Positions 1 through 9,717 of a stretch of 28,561 nt of DNA are shown here, piece after piece (position 1 is the stretch's first letter; each line of letters starts with the position of its first letter). The position numbers and the translations under genes were made by a program. The notes below the pieces were generated by a model. That model saw only the letters and a program-made list of their open reading frames with translations. It was not told the DNA's origin and searched no databases. The DNA is from Chara braunii (taxonomy: Eukaryota > Streptophyta > Charophyceae > Charales > Characeae). Location: NCBI GenBank assembly GCA_003427395.1, contig BFEA01000360.1, positions 5,960 to 34,520 on the forward strand. The letters are read 5' to 3'.

Positions 1-296
1 TACCCACTGACCCACTCCAAGCACCTATACCGACCGAGCCACTCCAACACCTATACCGACCAAGCCACTCCAAGCACCAGTACCGACTGAGGCACTCCAA
101 GCACCTACCCTCCGAGCCACTCCAAGCACCTTCCGCCCGAGCCACTCCAAGCTAGTACCGATCGAGGCACTTCCAGCACCTCCCCACATAGGCACTCCAA
201 GCACCTCCCCACTGAGCCACTCCAAGCACCTATATCAATCGAGCCACTCCAAGCACCTATATCAATCGAGCCACTCCAAGCACCTATACCGACAGC
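1..296. repeat. 25-27 bp minisatellite
   Basis: About eleven head-to-tail copies of a unit built on the core CCACTCCAAGCACCTATACC, with a period that alternates between 25, 26 and 27 bp. The last three copies (about 214-290) are the most regular and share the 27 bp spacing. The array is cut by the left edge of the window, so its full length is unknown. In the plus frame used by the downstream coiled-coil reading frame the regular copies have no stop and read as a nine-residue repeat of the SHSKHLYQS type, but I have no evidence that it is translated. Confidence 0.9.
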
Positions 297-301
297 GGCG
301 A

Positions 302-1753
302 CAAGGTCACTCCAAGCAAGTCGGGTCGCTGAAAAAAAAAGGAGGAAGGAAGGAGAAGGAGGAGTCAACGGAGAAGTTGCGAGGAGATATCTTGACCTCT
401 GGAGCCAAGGAAGTCAACCTTCAAAAACCAGGATTGGGAAGTAAGAAAAAGGAAGGAAGGAGAAAAAATGAAGGATCAATAAGGAGGGAACAAGGAAAGG
501 TACAATCAGTTGAAGGAAGAGAGGGGCAGAAGACAAAATGTGGGGAGCCTTCTCGAGGAAGAAAGGAGACAAAGGGGAGGCAGAAAAGCAAGGAGGAGAG
601 AGCACAAAAGGAAAAAGAGAAGAAAGGATGGGGAAACTATGTGATCGAGATGCTCCAAAACGATGATCTGCCTGTAAATTCCTCCCGGGATGTTAGATTT
701 GAGAGAATGTTTTTGTCCGAGCTTGTGGTAAGTTTCAAGCATTCCACGAATATGTACAAGCTAATGGGGCTGCATGAGATGTTAGATGATAAGTGCACCC
801 GACTCTTTGAGGAATATGCGGAAACTGCCAGGAAACTGGAAAAGATGGAAAGGGGAAAGGAGGCAAAGGAAGTTGGTGATGACTTGACTACTTTGGGAAA
901 GGGACTTCAATCTGAGTTAAAGGAAAGTTCAAAACTCTTCACTCAAGGCTTTTTAGATTACATCCCTGGATTTCTGAAAGAGATATGCAGATTGAGGGAA
1001 GAAGAGAAGGACAGGGATATTCAGGTGGCAAAGTTGACGGAGGGCTTGAAAGTGTTGAAAGAGGAAGTGAAATAATTGAAGAAAGGGAAGGAAGAACTGA
1101 CAAAGCAAGTGGAGGCGTTAGGAGTTACCCTAGCCCAAAGAAGCAAGGAACTTGAAGATTAAATGACTGTTAGGGAGAAGGTGGAAAAAAAAATGGAAGG
1201 AGTGTGCTCAAAAGTCAGTGAACAAGGAGAAGGGTTGAAATATGAGGTGGCTAAAAGAAGATCGTTGGGGCATACATGGGAGAAGAAATGAGAGGAGGTG
1301 ACAAAAGGCATTGAGGAACTTAAGATAAGTTGTCAAGAAAAAGGCGTGGAAGGGACGGAAGTGGTAGAATGGAAAGAAGAAGGAGGGTTTGAGACCAGGG
1401 TGACTAAAGGAAAGAGTGAGGCTCCGTTAATCGAAAGAAAGGGGGAGGACCCCACTATCATGGAGAATGGCGAGCCCACACCATTGGGGCCTCAAGAGGA
1501 ATCTGGGGTTACTAAATCTTATGATTCCAAGGATTAGAAGAAGGGGAGTTTTGTCTTGCATTCAAAAGACACAAGGAAGAGGCAGTTCTCTGGATTAGGG
1601 ACACCTGAAGAATGAGGAAGTCAGGCAGGAACTTCCTCTCAGCCGCATAAGAAGAAGGCAAGAGGCAACAAGCCCAAAACGGATGCTTCTTTTCCACAAA
1701 GGAAGGGCACTTCAGGGATGATTGTGTCATACTTGCAAAGTCCGTTGAGTTAG
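302..1753 (+). pseudogene. Broken Lys/Glu-rich coiled-coil protein of unknown family
   Basis: One plus-strand frame stays recognisably protein-like for about 1.4 kb but is interrupted by TAA at 1073-1075, TAA at 1160-1162, TGA at 1289-1291, TAG at 1535-1537, TGA at 1613-1615 and TAG at 1751-1753. No ATG opens the longest segment; the usual 232-codon reading begins at TTG 377, and the frame is open upstream into the minisatellite. The first part is a basic low-complexity stretch rich in K, E, R and G. A more globular block follows at about 640-1000, containing the string RLFEEYAETARKLEKMERG. A heptad-like K/E/L coiled coil then runs through the first two stops, with an acidic, proline-containing tail after 1298. 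I do not recognise the family. It could be a decayed host gene, or the gag-like first ORF of an older transposon. The purine-rich bias makes chance open frames longer here, so confidence is moderate. Confidence 0.45.
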
Positions 1754-1919
1754 AATCAGCTAAGTTTGATCTGCAGAGGAGGCTGGTGACCAGTGCTGGG
1801 CAAGTAGTCCCCAGAACTCCTGAAGGAGGCAGAGCTGAACTCCACCGAATGTTGGGGCTGGCCATCTCATTCTTGGATTAGAGATGAGTAGGAGCATGAT
1901 TACCTAGTTAAGTTCGAGT

Positions 1920-2141
1920 TTTGTTGAGTCAAACAAAGTCCAGTGTAGGGGCGGATGAAAGAAATCTAGACTATGAAAGAAATAGCGGACCTTAGGCATC
2001 CATGTCAAGATTTCTTTCCTCTATTTCTTTCATAGTCTAGATTTCTTTCAACACTTTGTTGAGTCAAACAAAGTTCAGTCCAGGGGCGGATGAAAAAGAT
2101 CTAGAATATGAAAGAAATTGCAGACCTTAGGCATCCATAGT
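1920..2141. repeat. Direct repeat pair, about 86 bp units, about 135 bp apart
   Basis: Two copies starting TTTGTTGAGTCAAACAAAG, at 1920-2005 and about 2055-2141. Both continue through a GGGGCGGATGAAA block and end in CCTTAGGCATCCAT. They differ by roughly ten substitutions. The stretch between them holds the right arm of the inverted repeat described separately. No coding potential is visible. This looks like the remains of a small non-autonomous repeat. Confidence 0.85.
1956..2050. repeat. Perfect 30 bp-arm inverted repeat with 35 bp loop
   Basis: The arm at 1956-1985 is the exact reverse complement of 2021-2050. The left arm begins TGAAAGAAATCTAGACTATG, and the spacer is 35 bp. The second direct-repeat copy downstream carries a diverged version of the same arm (about 2091-2120), so this is a foldback structure embedded in a duplicated unit. 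It could form a cruciform or an RNA hairpin if transcribed. It is not a bacterial-type terminator: there is no T tract and the setting is eukaryotic. Confidence 0.9.
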
Positions 2142-2939
2142 CTAGATTTGGATCCGATCCGAATAGTAAAAGCTATTTGACTCAACTGCCTGGGGATAAT
2201 AACCATAACATCAACACAAAAAAATATTGATCCATCAACCAAAAATAATTTGACCTCAACAGAAAATTTGAACCGTCCACTAAATGAATGAAAAGGTCGC
2301 TCGTTGGAGTTGACCTAGTCCAGTTGGTACACACGACTGTTTGAAATACAAATCCAGGTTTTTGTCCCAACATGAATAGCCCTAGCACATACGACATTCC
2401 CAAGAGTTGTTGAAGTATGGTTTGAAGTCCAAGTCGAGATCAAGTGTGATCTCCCCTTAATCAAGTATGGATGTGGGATGACTGGCGTGTGAGGAGCAAG
2501 GTGCAACATGTGGAAGGAAGACAACCGGCGAGTAGAGGGGAAAGTGCAGGTTTGATAAAAAAAAAGTGCAGCATGCGATGTAGAAATGAACAGAAGTTGG
2601 TATGGTTGGAACAAGGCCAACTGGCGAGAAAGACGATGGCAACAATGGGAAAAAAAAAAAAAACATCTGAGAGTTTGGTCGGGAGCTTTGAAGGTGGAAA
2701 ACGAGGGAGAAGCACGTACCGTACTGGATCTACCGGCATCAGCAATTGAGGGAATGCCTTCAAAGAGCTTGTATGTGAGGTATTTGATGCCCTTAGCCTT
2801 GCATGATGCGGTTATGACGCTGATTTTGTGCTTTGTCGGTCTTTCCCTCGATTGAGTTGCGAAAGTCCTCTTTCAAGTGTTTTTAAGTAGGTCCTAAATT
2901 GGTTGGAGGTTTAGGGGTCAGCCTGCAGCTAACAATCGT
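2142..2939. other. Intergenic stretch without a recognisable gene
   Basis: Short overlapping frames occur on both strands but none shows a domain, a consistent codon pattern or a continuation. The stretch holds an A-tract at about 2650-2663. It also holds a short segment at about 2306-2370 with a GTCCAGTTGGTA string that vaguely recalls a tRNA/SINE A box, without a convincing B box. I see nothing else to annotate. Confidence 0.6.
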
Positions 2940-3345
2940 GTCAAGTAGCACGCACTGCATTGAGTGGTGCGCACTTGTTAAACAATTCGTCTAGCTCAAC
3001 GGACAGTATTGATTGGCCTGCCAGCGAACCACGTGCGTACGAGAGCTGGCCAATCTCTTTTAGTGTTGAGCGGTTCGCCTGCGGTTGAGAGACGTGTAAA
3101 GTAGCAAGCACGAGCAGTTTAACAACTCATCTAGCCCAAGGAACGGTACTAATCAGCATGTGAGCAAACCACGTGTATGCCTAATGCCTATAAGTGTTGC
3201 AGGCTTAGCTTGAGATTGAAAACGAATAAAGTAGCAAGCACAAATGTTAAGCAGTGGACGCTCGTAAAATAACCTATCCAACCCAAGAACCGTTACTGAC
3301 TAGCGTACGAGGAAACCATGTGCGTACAAACACTTATCCAAAGAG
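2940..3345. repeat. Three diverged tandem units (156 and 130 bp spacing)
   Basis: The anchor AAGTAGCA occurs at 2943, 3099 and 3229. Each unit then carries, in the same order, a CA(A/C)-rich block, a TCTAGCTCAAC/TCTAGCCCAAG/TCCAACCCAAG block, a (G)ACTGATTGGC-like block and an AACCACGTG-type block. The third unit has AACCATGTGCGTAC. Identity between units is modest, so this is old. The perfect CACGTG hexamer in units 1 and 2 matches the plant G-box core, so a regulatory array inside an LTR is possible, but no LTR boundary is proven here. Confidence 0.6.
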
Positions 3346-4012
3346 GTGGAGAAACTCCTTAGCCCCGTCGTCTTGTTTGCGACCTTAGACAATTCGTGAG
3401 GACTTTGTTGGTTGTCCTAAAATTATCGGTTAACCAACATAGTTATTGGAACGTATCCCTATAAAAAAGTATGTTCAATGATACAATCATGGAAGTAGAC
3501 ATAAATTAAGTTTAGTGTACAAATCTTGAGTCACGGGGGTTAGAGTCAACAATCATAGAAGTCCAATTAAGGGAGTACATCAAAGTGTAGGGGGTTGTGG
3601 AACGGGGTCTACATAGATTGGTCGTTTTATAAATTATCCAAGATAGATGATTGCCTCGTGTATTGTGTTATAGTTTTTTTGTACTTATCTAACCACTTCT
3701 CTGCTTCGCTTGTCCTTTGGAACTCTAACATAGTGTATACCTTCCTGTGATAGACCACTGTAGTAGTACGAAGACTTTACAACTAGGGAACGAAGGGCAT
3801 GAAGAGTTGCAAAGGAGAAGAAAAGGAAGGAAGATTCTTAGAAGGAGACTATAATGGTGGGGAAGAGAGTGCGTAAGAAGGAGACGAACGGAAGAAGGAA
3901 GAAGGGGGGGGGGGGGGAACATACTTCTGGTGGTCAGACACCGACTGTAGTAGTTGGGACCGGGCCTTCCATCGAGACTATGTCGGAGGCTAAGAGAAAA
4001 CGGTCAAGGTGA
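3346..4012. other. Non-coding leader region upstream of element C gag; LTR not resolved
   Basis: By position this should hold the 5' LTR end, primer binding site and leader of element C. I could not find a matching copy of the 3' end sequence (24962 onwards), nor a primer binding site resembling TGGTATCAGAGC. From about 3780 the plus strand becomes strongly purine-rich and includes a 14-base G run at 3904-3917. The gag frame is open only from 4013, just after an in-frame TGA at 4010-4012. Confidence 0.5.
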
Positions 4013-4938
4013 ATAAAAGAAGAGAAGTGTGGTGGGGACAATAAAGAAAGTGGAAGAAGAGGGAGAAAAGATAGAGTCGTGTGCGGCAGAGTTGCGGGCG
4101 GAGAAGTTGTGTCCACCTGTATTGAAGAGCAAAAAAAGAGTGGTCAGGTGGATGTGAATCGAGTAGCCACACTGACCCTCAACAATCAAGTGGCAATTGA
4201 AGAATTGAAAAAGAAGTTGGACGACTTAACACAGATAATAGAGAAGGACCGTCTCTTAACCAATCGAAACTTTAGCACCCTTGATGTTAACCAAAGTGCT
4301 CTCGATACTAACTTGACAACTTGGAATGAGAGTATAGAGAGGAGGGTACAACAAGCCGTTACAACAAATTTTGAAGGATTCAAAGGAAAGTTGAAAGAGA
4401 CAAAACATATGCGGGAGGAACTCTGTTACAAGGTCGGGGAAGACCATTCTCGTTATAAGATGAAGTTCCCTGATGTATATTATGGCAAATTGGACGAGGA
4501 TTTAGATGCATGGATTGAAAAACTATGGACTTCCATGTTCTTCGAGCAAATCATACCATACTGTAAAATTATGGGTGATGCAGCAAGTAGCAGTGAAAAA
4601 CTTTGGAGCCCGACTTGATATGTACCCTAGCGTAGACAAGTTCATTAAGGAATTCAAAGCTAGGTTTAAACACCAAAATGAGGGGATTAAGACAATGCAC
4701 CAGATTACGAATATCCATAAAATTAAGTGGCGTAGTGCAGATGCTTCGATTCCTCGAATGAATACTTTAGTTGGAAAGCATGGCCATTTGGTAACTCCAT
4801 AACAACATCTAGATCAGATTTACCTCGCTATGTCCAAGTCTATTAGCACAATGCTATACACAGGGAGGGGTCATTTAGGTTTCACTTGCATAACGTATAT
4901 TGAGCGGGCTGGGCACTTAGCAACACTACAACAATTTT
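4013..4938 (+). pseudogene. Element C gag remnant
   Basis: Gag would form the retrotransposon particle. The frame opens after the TGA at 4010 and reads to TGA 4616-4618. It has a heptad-like coiled coil (about 4190-4330: ELKKKLDDLTQIIEKDR) and then a capsid-like block with FPDVYYGKLDEDLDAWIEKL (about 4467-4530), which resembles the start of the gypsy capsid domain. A frame change at about 4600-4620 leads to a second capsid block with FIKEFKARFKHQNEG (about 4640-4690) and further degenerate sequence to about 4930. No zinc knuckle is present. The conventional longest reading starts at GTG 4079, but no credible ATG start is visible. Confidence 0.6.
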
Positions 4939-5471
4939 GTGACCTTCCCCTTAAGAAGGAACATGTATAAGGGGAAGTATAATGTTGTTGTTGATACATT
5001 ATTCATAAAACCAGATTGCTTTGGGATGATTACTACTTACTTAAACACGAGAAAGGACTTGGAACAAACGATTATAAATGTTTATGACTCCGATATGATC
5101 TGTAGAAAGGTTAAAACTAAGGTAAAGGAGAAACCGCATAAATGACCAGAGTATATATAGCTGAGGGATTGTTGTTTCTTACATCCAATGATGAAGATAG
5201 ATTGGAACAAACGATTATAAATGCTTATGACTCCGATATGATCTGTAGAAAGGTTAAAACTAAGGTAAAGGAGAAACCACATAAATGACCAGAGTATATA
5301 TAGCTGAGGGATTGTTGTTTCTTACATCCAATGATGAAGATAGATTTTGCATCCCCTCTAGCGAATAGGTGAAGCGTATTATCTTGGGAGAACCCCATAA
5401 TTCACAAGGACATTTTGACTTGAGGAAGACTTGTGCTAGCTTATTGCGCTCTTACGACTTACATACATAAG
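4939..5471 (+). pseudogene. Element C RNase H end and first half of integrase zinc finger
   Basis: Directly after the gag remnant the sequence jumps to the end of RNase H: YKGKYNVVVDTLF here corresponds to the usual VKGKYNVVADALS block. The linker follows (ITTYLNTRKDLEQ) and then the start of the integrase zinc-binding region. In frame with 5396 the sequence gives H-N-S-Q-G-H, i.e. His 5396-5398 and His 5411-5413, the two histidines of an HHCC finger. The matching cysteines lie 18 kb away at 23518. The block is enlarged by a 143 bp tandem duplication and broken by stops and a TAG/TGA-rich stretch. Its closest relative in the window is the same region of element E. Confidence 0.7.
5059..5344. 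repeat. 143 bp tandem duplication inside element C
   Basis: 5059-5201 and 5202-5344 are adjacent direct copies. By eye they differ at only two positions (AAATGTTTATG versus AAATGCTTATG, and CCGCATAAATG versus CCACATAAATG), so the duplication is far younger than the decay of the surrounding element. It duplicates the RNase H-integrase linker region and disrupts the frame. Confidence 0.95.
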
Positions 5472-5476
5472 TGTAG
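5472..5476. other. Left target site duplication of element B (TGTAG)
   Basis: TGTAG directly precedes B's LTR terminus at 5477. The partner on the far side is AGTAG at 23509-23513, matching 4 of 5 bases. A 5 bp duplication is normal for Ty3/gypsy integration. The five bases also encode the first zinc-finger cysteine of element C, so removing B and one copy restores the motif spacing. Confidence 0.7.
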
Positions 5477-6369
5477 TGTTATGAACCTGGTTGCTTGTTA
5501 TTAGAAGACCAGCACTCGCTCACATAGACTTCCAGGTATGTCCATACATACACAAAAGGAAGGGGAGAGGATTGGAGTATCACACCGCACAGGGAGATAA
5601 TAACACAACGGAAGACTTAGCCATGTGATATGACAGAGTATACTGAAAGTGCAATTCGCCCCACAAAATCCTCACAACCAGTCACAAAGGAAAGCTGAGT
5701 AGATCACATCCTGATAAAAATGAAGCAAAGATAGTTCAGACACAGTATCCACACTGTTTATTTAACTCAGAGTCTCGATTTGTCAGAATAACCCCAAAAC
5801 TGTGATGCGCTGCTCAGTTCTTTCCCCAACCCTGAGTAACCTCTATCACTACCCTTGAGCCCCTGAAACAGCCAGCTCCACCCAGATACTGTGTCCAGAG
5901 GGAAGCGCCACCCTGAAACAGGCCTTTGAGGCCAAGCGCCTCTCCGAGGATGAAGAAGAAGACCAGCGCCACAATCCCTAATGATGATGAAGTGCCAGAA
6001 GACTTCCCGGATGGAAATCTGTAGCAGCGCCACCTCTCCTGACAAAGATGATCACTGAGGATGAAAGCTGCAGCGCCACACACCCCGACACCCTACTCGT
6101 GAGGAGGGTTCCCCAGAGCACCAACTTCTCTTGCCTCCAGCAGACTTAAGGTAGCTCCAGCTATGGTCGACGCTTCGCAGGTCCGACTATGTCTATCTCC
6201 ACCAACGTTGAAGTTGTACCACCACCAGTTCATGTGCCGCGCAACAGCGATGCACACGCTACCAACTGCCAAAAGCCCTGAACAAACTTCTACAATCTAT
6301 TAATAGTACTACCCTAGCCTACACTCGACCTAGACCGGACTGACTGGACAGACCAGTACCGATTCTGTT
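5477..6369 (-). repeat. Element B 3' LTR, distal segment
   Basis: This segment aligns along its length with 20988-21923. Both begin (plus orientation) TGTTA(T/C)GAACCTGGTTG, share TATCACACCGCACAGGGAGA, and end GATTCTGTTCC. Seen alone it would look like a solo LTR, but the other 303 bp of the LTR are found at 14215-14517 on the far side of element A. Compared with the 5' copy it lacks about 49 bp present near 21660-21708. Confidence 0.88.
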
Positions 6370-6373
6370 CCAG

Positions 6374-7653
6374 TGTGATGACCCGACCAAACACGGACTG
6401 AGAAACACAGTTGATTTATGAGTTTTGCTCATGGACTGAATGTCTTGCCGAGTTTCCCGTTTGCTACTAAGTTTTGCATGTCTGTGTGTGTGCACACTTG
6501 CTGGTCTGCATGATTGTCTGAGTGCTGGTTGGCTTGAGTGTGTGTGTCACCAACAAGGGCACTTGTTCGTTCGTTGGGCCCTCAAGGGCCGGTACTTACC
6601 TGTGGCTGTGACATTGAGGTCTGCAGCGGGGAAAACACTCAAGTGGTGGGGGAAGAGGCCCGCAACACTTGAAGCAGCAGGGAAACACTCAAGTAGCAGG
6701 TAGGCCGGTACCACACCCTGAAGAGGTAGATGTGCCGGGTACTGGAGGCTGAGCAGAACAAGACGAAAGTGGCATTTTGAGAGGTCCAGTAGTTGGAGGC
6801 TAGGTCAAGGCGGGTACCAGTCCAACCAGTCTGAGTCTAGGGCCTGTACGGGCAATATCAGAGTATGCAATGATGTTTCCCTCCGAAAGGGAGGAGGTAC
6901 CAGTTGCTTGGAAGGATGAGCGGCCTGGAAGTCACCGCCCAAGAGGCAAGCAGGCCGTTATATCTCCAAGCTGAGTGAAGAGCCCAGCCTCAATGTCCGT
7001 TTGCAAGTTTGGCGACACACTGGTTGGAGCGTTGGCTGGAGCAGCGCTGCTGGGGAAGGAGCAAGGACACGGAGGAGGAAGAAGAGCAGGAGGAAGGGGG
7101 AGCGCCGTAGGTACTTACCTGGCTATGGTGGCAACCATCTTCATCGCCTTGGTGGGCGCTGCAGCAGGAAGACCCCAGCTGGTGTAGAGCTACACCAAGA
7201 AGCTTCGAGATAGAGTCAGGCATGGCGGTCTGAGCTAGAGCAGCCATAGCTGCCTTGGGTTGTCCTTTGGGCATCAGGGAAAGGCCCAGTAGTCCGCCAT
7301 AGTCTCGGCCTATGAGAGTGAGGAGTGAAGGAGGCGGCCGTAGCTATGGTGGACCTCAAGTGATACCTGCAGTAGAAGAGGGATTCAGACATTGATTTTG
7401 GTTCAGCCATTCAACATTGTACTCTTATTTCTTGTGCGAATAAGAGAGGAGTAAAGGAGGAGAAGAAGAGTGTTGGGCGAAGAAAAAAGGCTTTATCATT
7501 TGTCTATGCTGGTGTGCATCATCTTCTTCTTCTTTCATTCTTCTTCTTCTTCTTACCCTCTCTCTCCTCTCAAGTTCGTTCATGTCTTTCTGCAATTGGA
7601 AGAAATTATACTATCTGATGAATGTGTATCTCGAAATTGCCAGGATCATAACA
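6374..7653 (+). repeat. Element A 5' LTR (1280 bp)
   Basis: The LTR starts TGTGATGACCCGACC and ends GATCATAACA directly before the primer binding site. It contains a CTT-rich tract at about 7521-7554 close to its 3' end, which is also present in the other LTR. Open frames within it (for example around 6975-7213) recur in the 3' copy only because the LTRs are copies of each other. I see no clear TATA box. Confidence 0.93.
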
Positions 7654-7654
7654 T

Positions 7655-7668
7655 TGGTATCAGAGCAG
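7655..7668 (+). promoter_or_regulatory. Primer binding site, initiator tRNA-Met type
   Basis: TGGTATCAGAGCAG lies one base after the LTR end. TGGTATCAGAGC is the well-known complement of the 3' end of plant initiator methionine tRNA, used to prime minus-strand cDNA in Ty3/gypsy and Ty1/copia elements. The match is perfect over 12 bases. Confidence 0.95.
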
Positions 7669-8980
7669 ATTCTACTTGCTAGTGAGAGTTGACTTATCCA
7701 CCGTAACCCTAACCTAACTGGTAAGGGCTAACCACTTAGGGTTAGAGTTGGTCCGAAGTGGGAAGTGGGGCAGCGTGGCTTAGGGAAGTTGCCCCCACCT
7801 GGTTAGGTCATGCTAGGTCGGCATTGAACTTGACCAAGTTGATTGAGAGTAAGTGGTGGCGAGACACATCAAGAGGACTTCATGCGACAAGTTGAGAGGC
7901 GACATTGAGAGGCACTCAAACCTAGAATCTGACCTAAGGGAGACACTTGGTGACTTGAGGGCCTCCCTCAAGAAGGTGATCTTGAGGGAGGTAGCCCTTC
8001 TGCGTCTAAGGACTGCAAGTTACTACTTTGTTCTTCAACATCGGCGGGGGATCCGGCGTTGCACAATGGTGTTGGAAGTGAGACCCTCCTACATGATAGG
8101 ACACTAGTGTAGAGGTAGCGAATAGGGTTACTTCATCTAAGAGTCCGGGCCACTCACCTAAGGGTTGCCCATGTGTGCATGGATGGTATTGTTTGTCTTG
8201 TCGGGGTACTTTTGGGTCTCTTTCCTACTCCTCTGAAGTCTTGGTTGTGTGCATTGGTGTGCGAACTACTTACTAACCTGATGGATGTGGAAATACAGTA
8301 TCTTGCTTTGAAAGCCATATCTTTCTACAGTGCTTTATCTTTTCATTTGTGAATGGATGTAGTCTGTAGGTTCTCTCTTGAAGTTGAAATTCTATTTTTG
8401 CAGTACGGTAGAGGCAGAAAGTAGGACCTTGAGGTACTCTCCTTGGTTGGGACTTGGTCGCAACCTACTTGGGACCCATTGGGACCTAGTGGGACCGGAC
8501 CCAAACAAGAAGGGCCCCTTGGACCCAAACTTGTAGACGAAGTGTCGCTCTCTGTTTTGTCTGGGATACAATATTCTTCTCTTTGATTAGAGCCCTCGCT
8601 GCCGAGGGGATCTCGGCTGAGATGCTTTGTTAGACTGATGACACACAATCCAATGCTTGACCTACACCTTATACACCACTCAATTCTCCATTGTCGTATG
8701 ATGTCACTTGTAGTCTGGTTTGTTGTACTTTGACGGTGTCAGTTGGATTAGGCTCAAGAGGATCTTGTACTCGGTCTGACCGGACTTGAACGTGGAATCA
8801 GAACTCTCTTCTGAACATTGTATTCTTGATTTATTTTTTTTGTTGCTCTCTAAGTCCAAATATTTGTCGCTCCGGCTAGGAGTTTTATCTTCTTCTCTGT
8901 ATTTTTAGTTTGTTTCTTTTGCTGAAATCCACTACATGCTCGTTGAGACGCACGGACAAGAGAAAAGGGCGAGAGAAGCC
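7669..8980 (+). other. Element A untranslated leader
   Basis: About 1.3 kb between the primer binding site and the likely gag start. It contains a telomere-like short inverted pair, AACCCTAA (about 7703) with TTAGGGTT (about 7738). It also contains a cluster of TGGGACC-type repeats at about 8430-8520. A short open frame at 7853-8107 has no recognisable domain and I do not call it a gene. Long leaders are common in plant gypsy elements. Confidence 0.65.
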
Positions 8981-9241
8981 ATGGCAACTGAGGGAGCTAG
9001 TGGTTCCGACATGGCGCCAACCAAACTTTTTGATATGTTAAAGGCCTGCATGGATGCAGCGAGTGAGGCTGATAAACCGTTGTATGAGGCCCTCTATCAG
9101 AAAGAGTTGGCTGAGGAGAAAAAGGCGGAAGAGGCAAAGCGGAAAACAACCGTTGATGAACTTGAGACCATTTTGAAACAGTTTCAAATGTATGTGATGC
9201 AGACTTTAAAATGGATCTGGTTGTGTATGTATGTGCGATAG
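8981..9241 (+). pseudogene. Element A gag N-terminal fragment
   Basis: The chosen start is ATG 8981 in the context GCCATGG, a good eukaryotic start context, although the frame is open from 8936. The product is 86 residues: an acidic and alanine-rich start followed by a Lys/Glu-rich helix (KELAEEKKAEEAKRKTTVDE), typical of gag N-terminal coiled coils. It stops at TAG 9239-9241. The capsid domain that should follow is absent. A zinc knuckle appears only 170 bp later in another frame, so most of gag has been deleted. Confidence 0.6.
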
Positions 9242-9408
9242 TGAACTCAAATGCCTAACATGGCCAGAGAGCATCGCGATCAACCGCAGCAAATGACAAG
9301 CATTCATCAAGCCCAAACCTCAAGTTTTTTTCCCCGTTCTACCTTTGCACCCCTTCGTTCCTCTCCTTCTTAGTCGTTTTCGTTGAGTTTGGTGATTCAG
9401 TCAGGACC

Positions 9409-9450
9409 TGCGATAGGTGCAGTTCCCACTGCCATTACAAGCGGCAGTGT
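9409..9450 (+). pseudogene. Element A gag zinc knuckle (CCHC)
   Basis: The codons give C-DR-C-SSHC-H-YKRQ-C, an exact C-x2-C-x4-H-x4-C nucleocapsid zinc knuckle with Cys at 9409, Cys at 9418, His at 9433 and Cys at 9448. It lies in the same frame as the downstream RT (9718). This knuckle would bind genomic RNA during packaging. In the intact ancestor it would follow the capsid domain, of which nothing is left between 9241 and here. Confidence 0.8.
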
Positions 9451-9510
9451 AGGAAGTTCTGCAACTAACGCATCTCTGAGATTGGATCCAGCAACAATAG
9501 TTGGACCTAG

Positions 9511-9717
9511 CTATGCCCCTTCGACGCAGTCTTTGGCTTGGGCTGGCTGCAGTCACAATGCGAATGGACCAAGTGGAAGGAGTCACTTTTCATGGTCAAA
9601 GATGCTCAAGGGAACGAGTTTCCCGTCCTCTTGGATGAGAAGCACGAGTCCCTAGTGACTTTTCTCAATGCCATGCAGTTCTGCAAAAAGTGGCGCAAGC
9701 AGAAAGAGGACAAATAA
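9511..9717 (+). pseudogene. Element A protease C-terminal remnant and linker
   Basis: Just after an in-frame TAG (9508-9510) the sequence FDAVFGLGWLQSQ corresponds to the conserved D-V-I-L-G-M-D-W-L end of gypsy retropepsin. A linker follows (FMVKDAQGNEFPVLL), ending at TAA 9715-9717. The catalytic D-S/T-G-A part is missing: only about 20 codons separate the zinc knuckle from this point, so the protease front half is deleted. Confidence 0.65.

Noticed and set aside
1-296. Repeat array considered as CRISPR
   Set aside because: The units are adjacent with no unique spacers, and the context is eukaryotic.
2306-2370. tRNA-like or SINE-like segment with GTCCAGTTGGTA
   Set aside because: There is an A-box resemblance only; no B box close to GGTTCGANNCC, no cloverleaf and no tail or target duplication could be defined.
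2471-2855. Two overlapping plus-strand frames of about 90 codons
   Set aside because: They overlap in different frames, are purine-rich, and match no domain or neighbouring element.
3725-4189. Several minus-strand Ser/Leu/Pro-rich frames
   Set aside because: They are shadows of the purine-rich plus strand around the element C gag start.
5767-6083. Minus-strand open frames repeated at 21311-21700
   Set aside because: Both lie in the two LTRs of element B. Their similarity comes from LTR identity, not protein selection, and no domain is recognisable.
6440-7274. Overlapping frames recurring at 13026-13807
   Set aside because: They lie in the two LTRs of element A; recurrence is explained by the LTR pair, and the frames differ in length and start between copies.
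7700-7750. AACCCTAA/TTAGGGTT pair as telomeric repeat
   Set aside because: Only single copies on each side, no tandem array.
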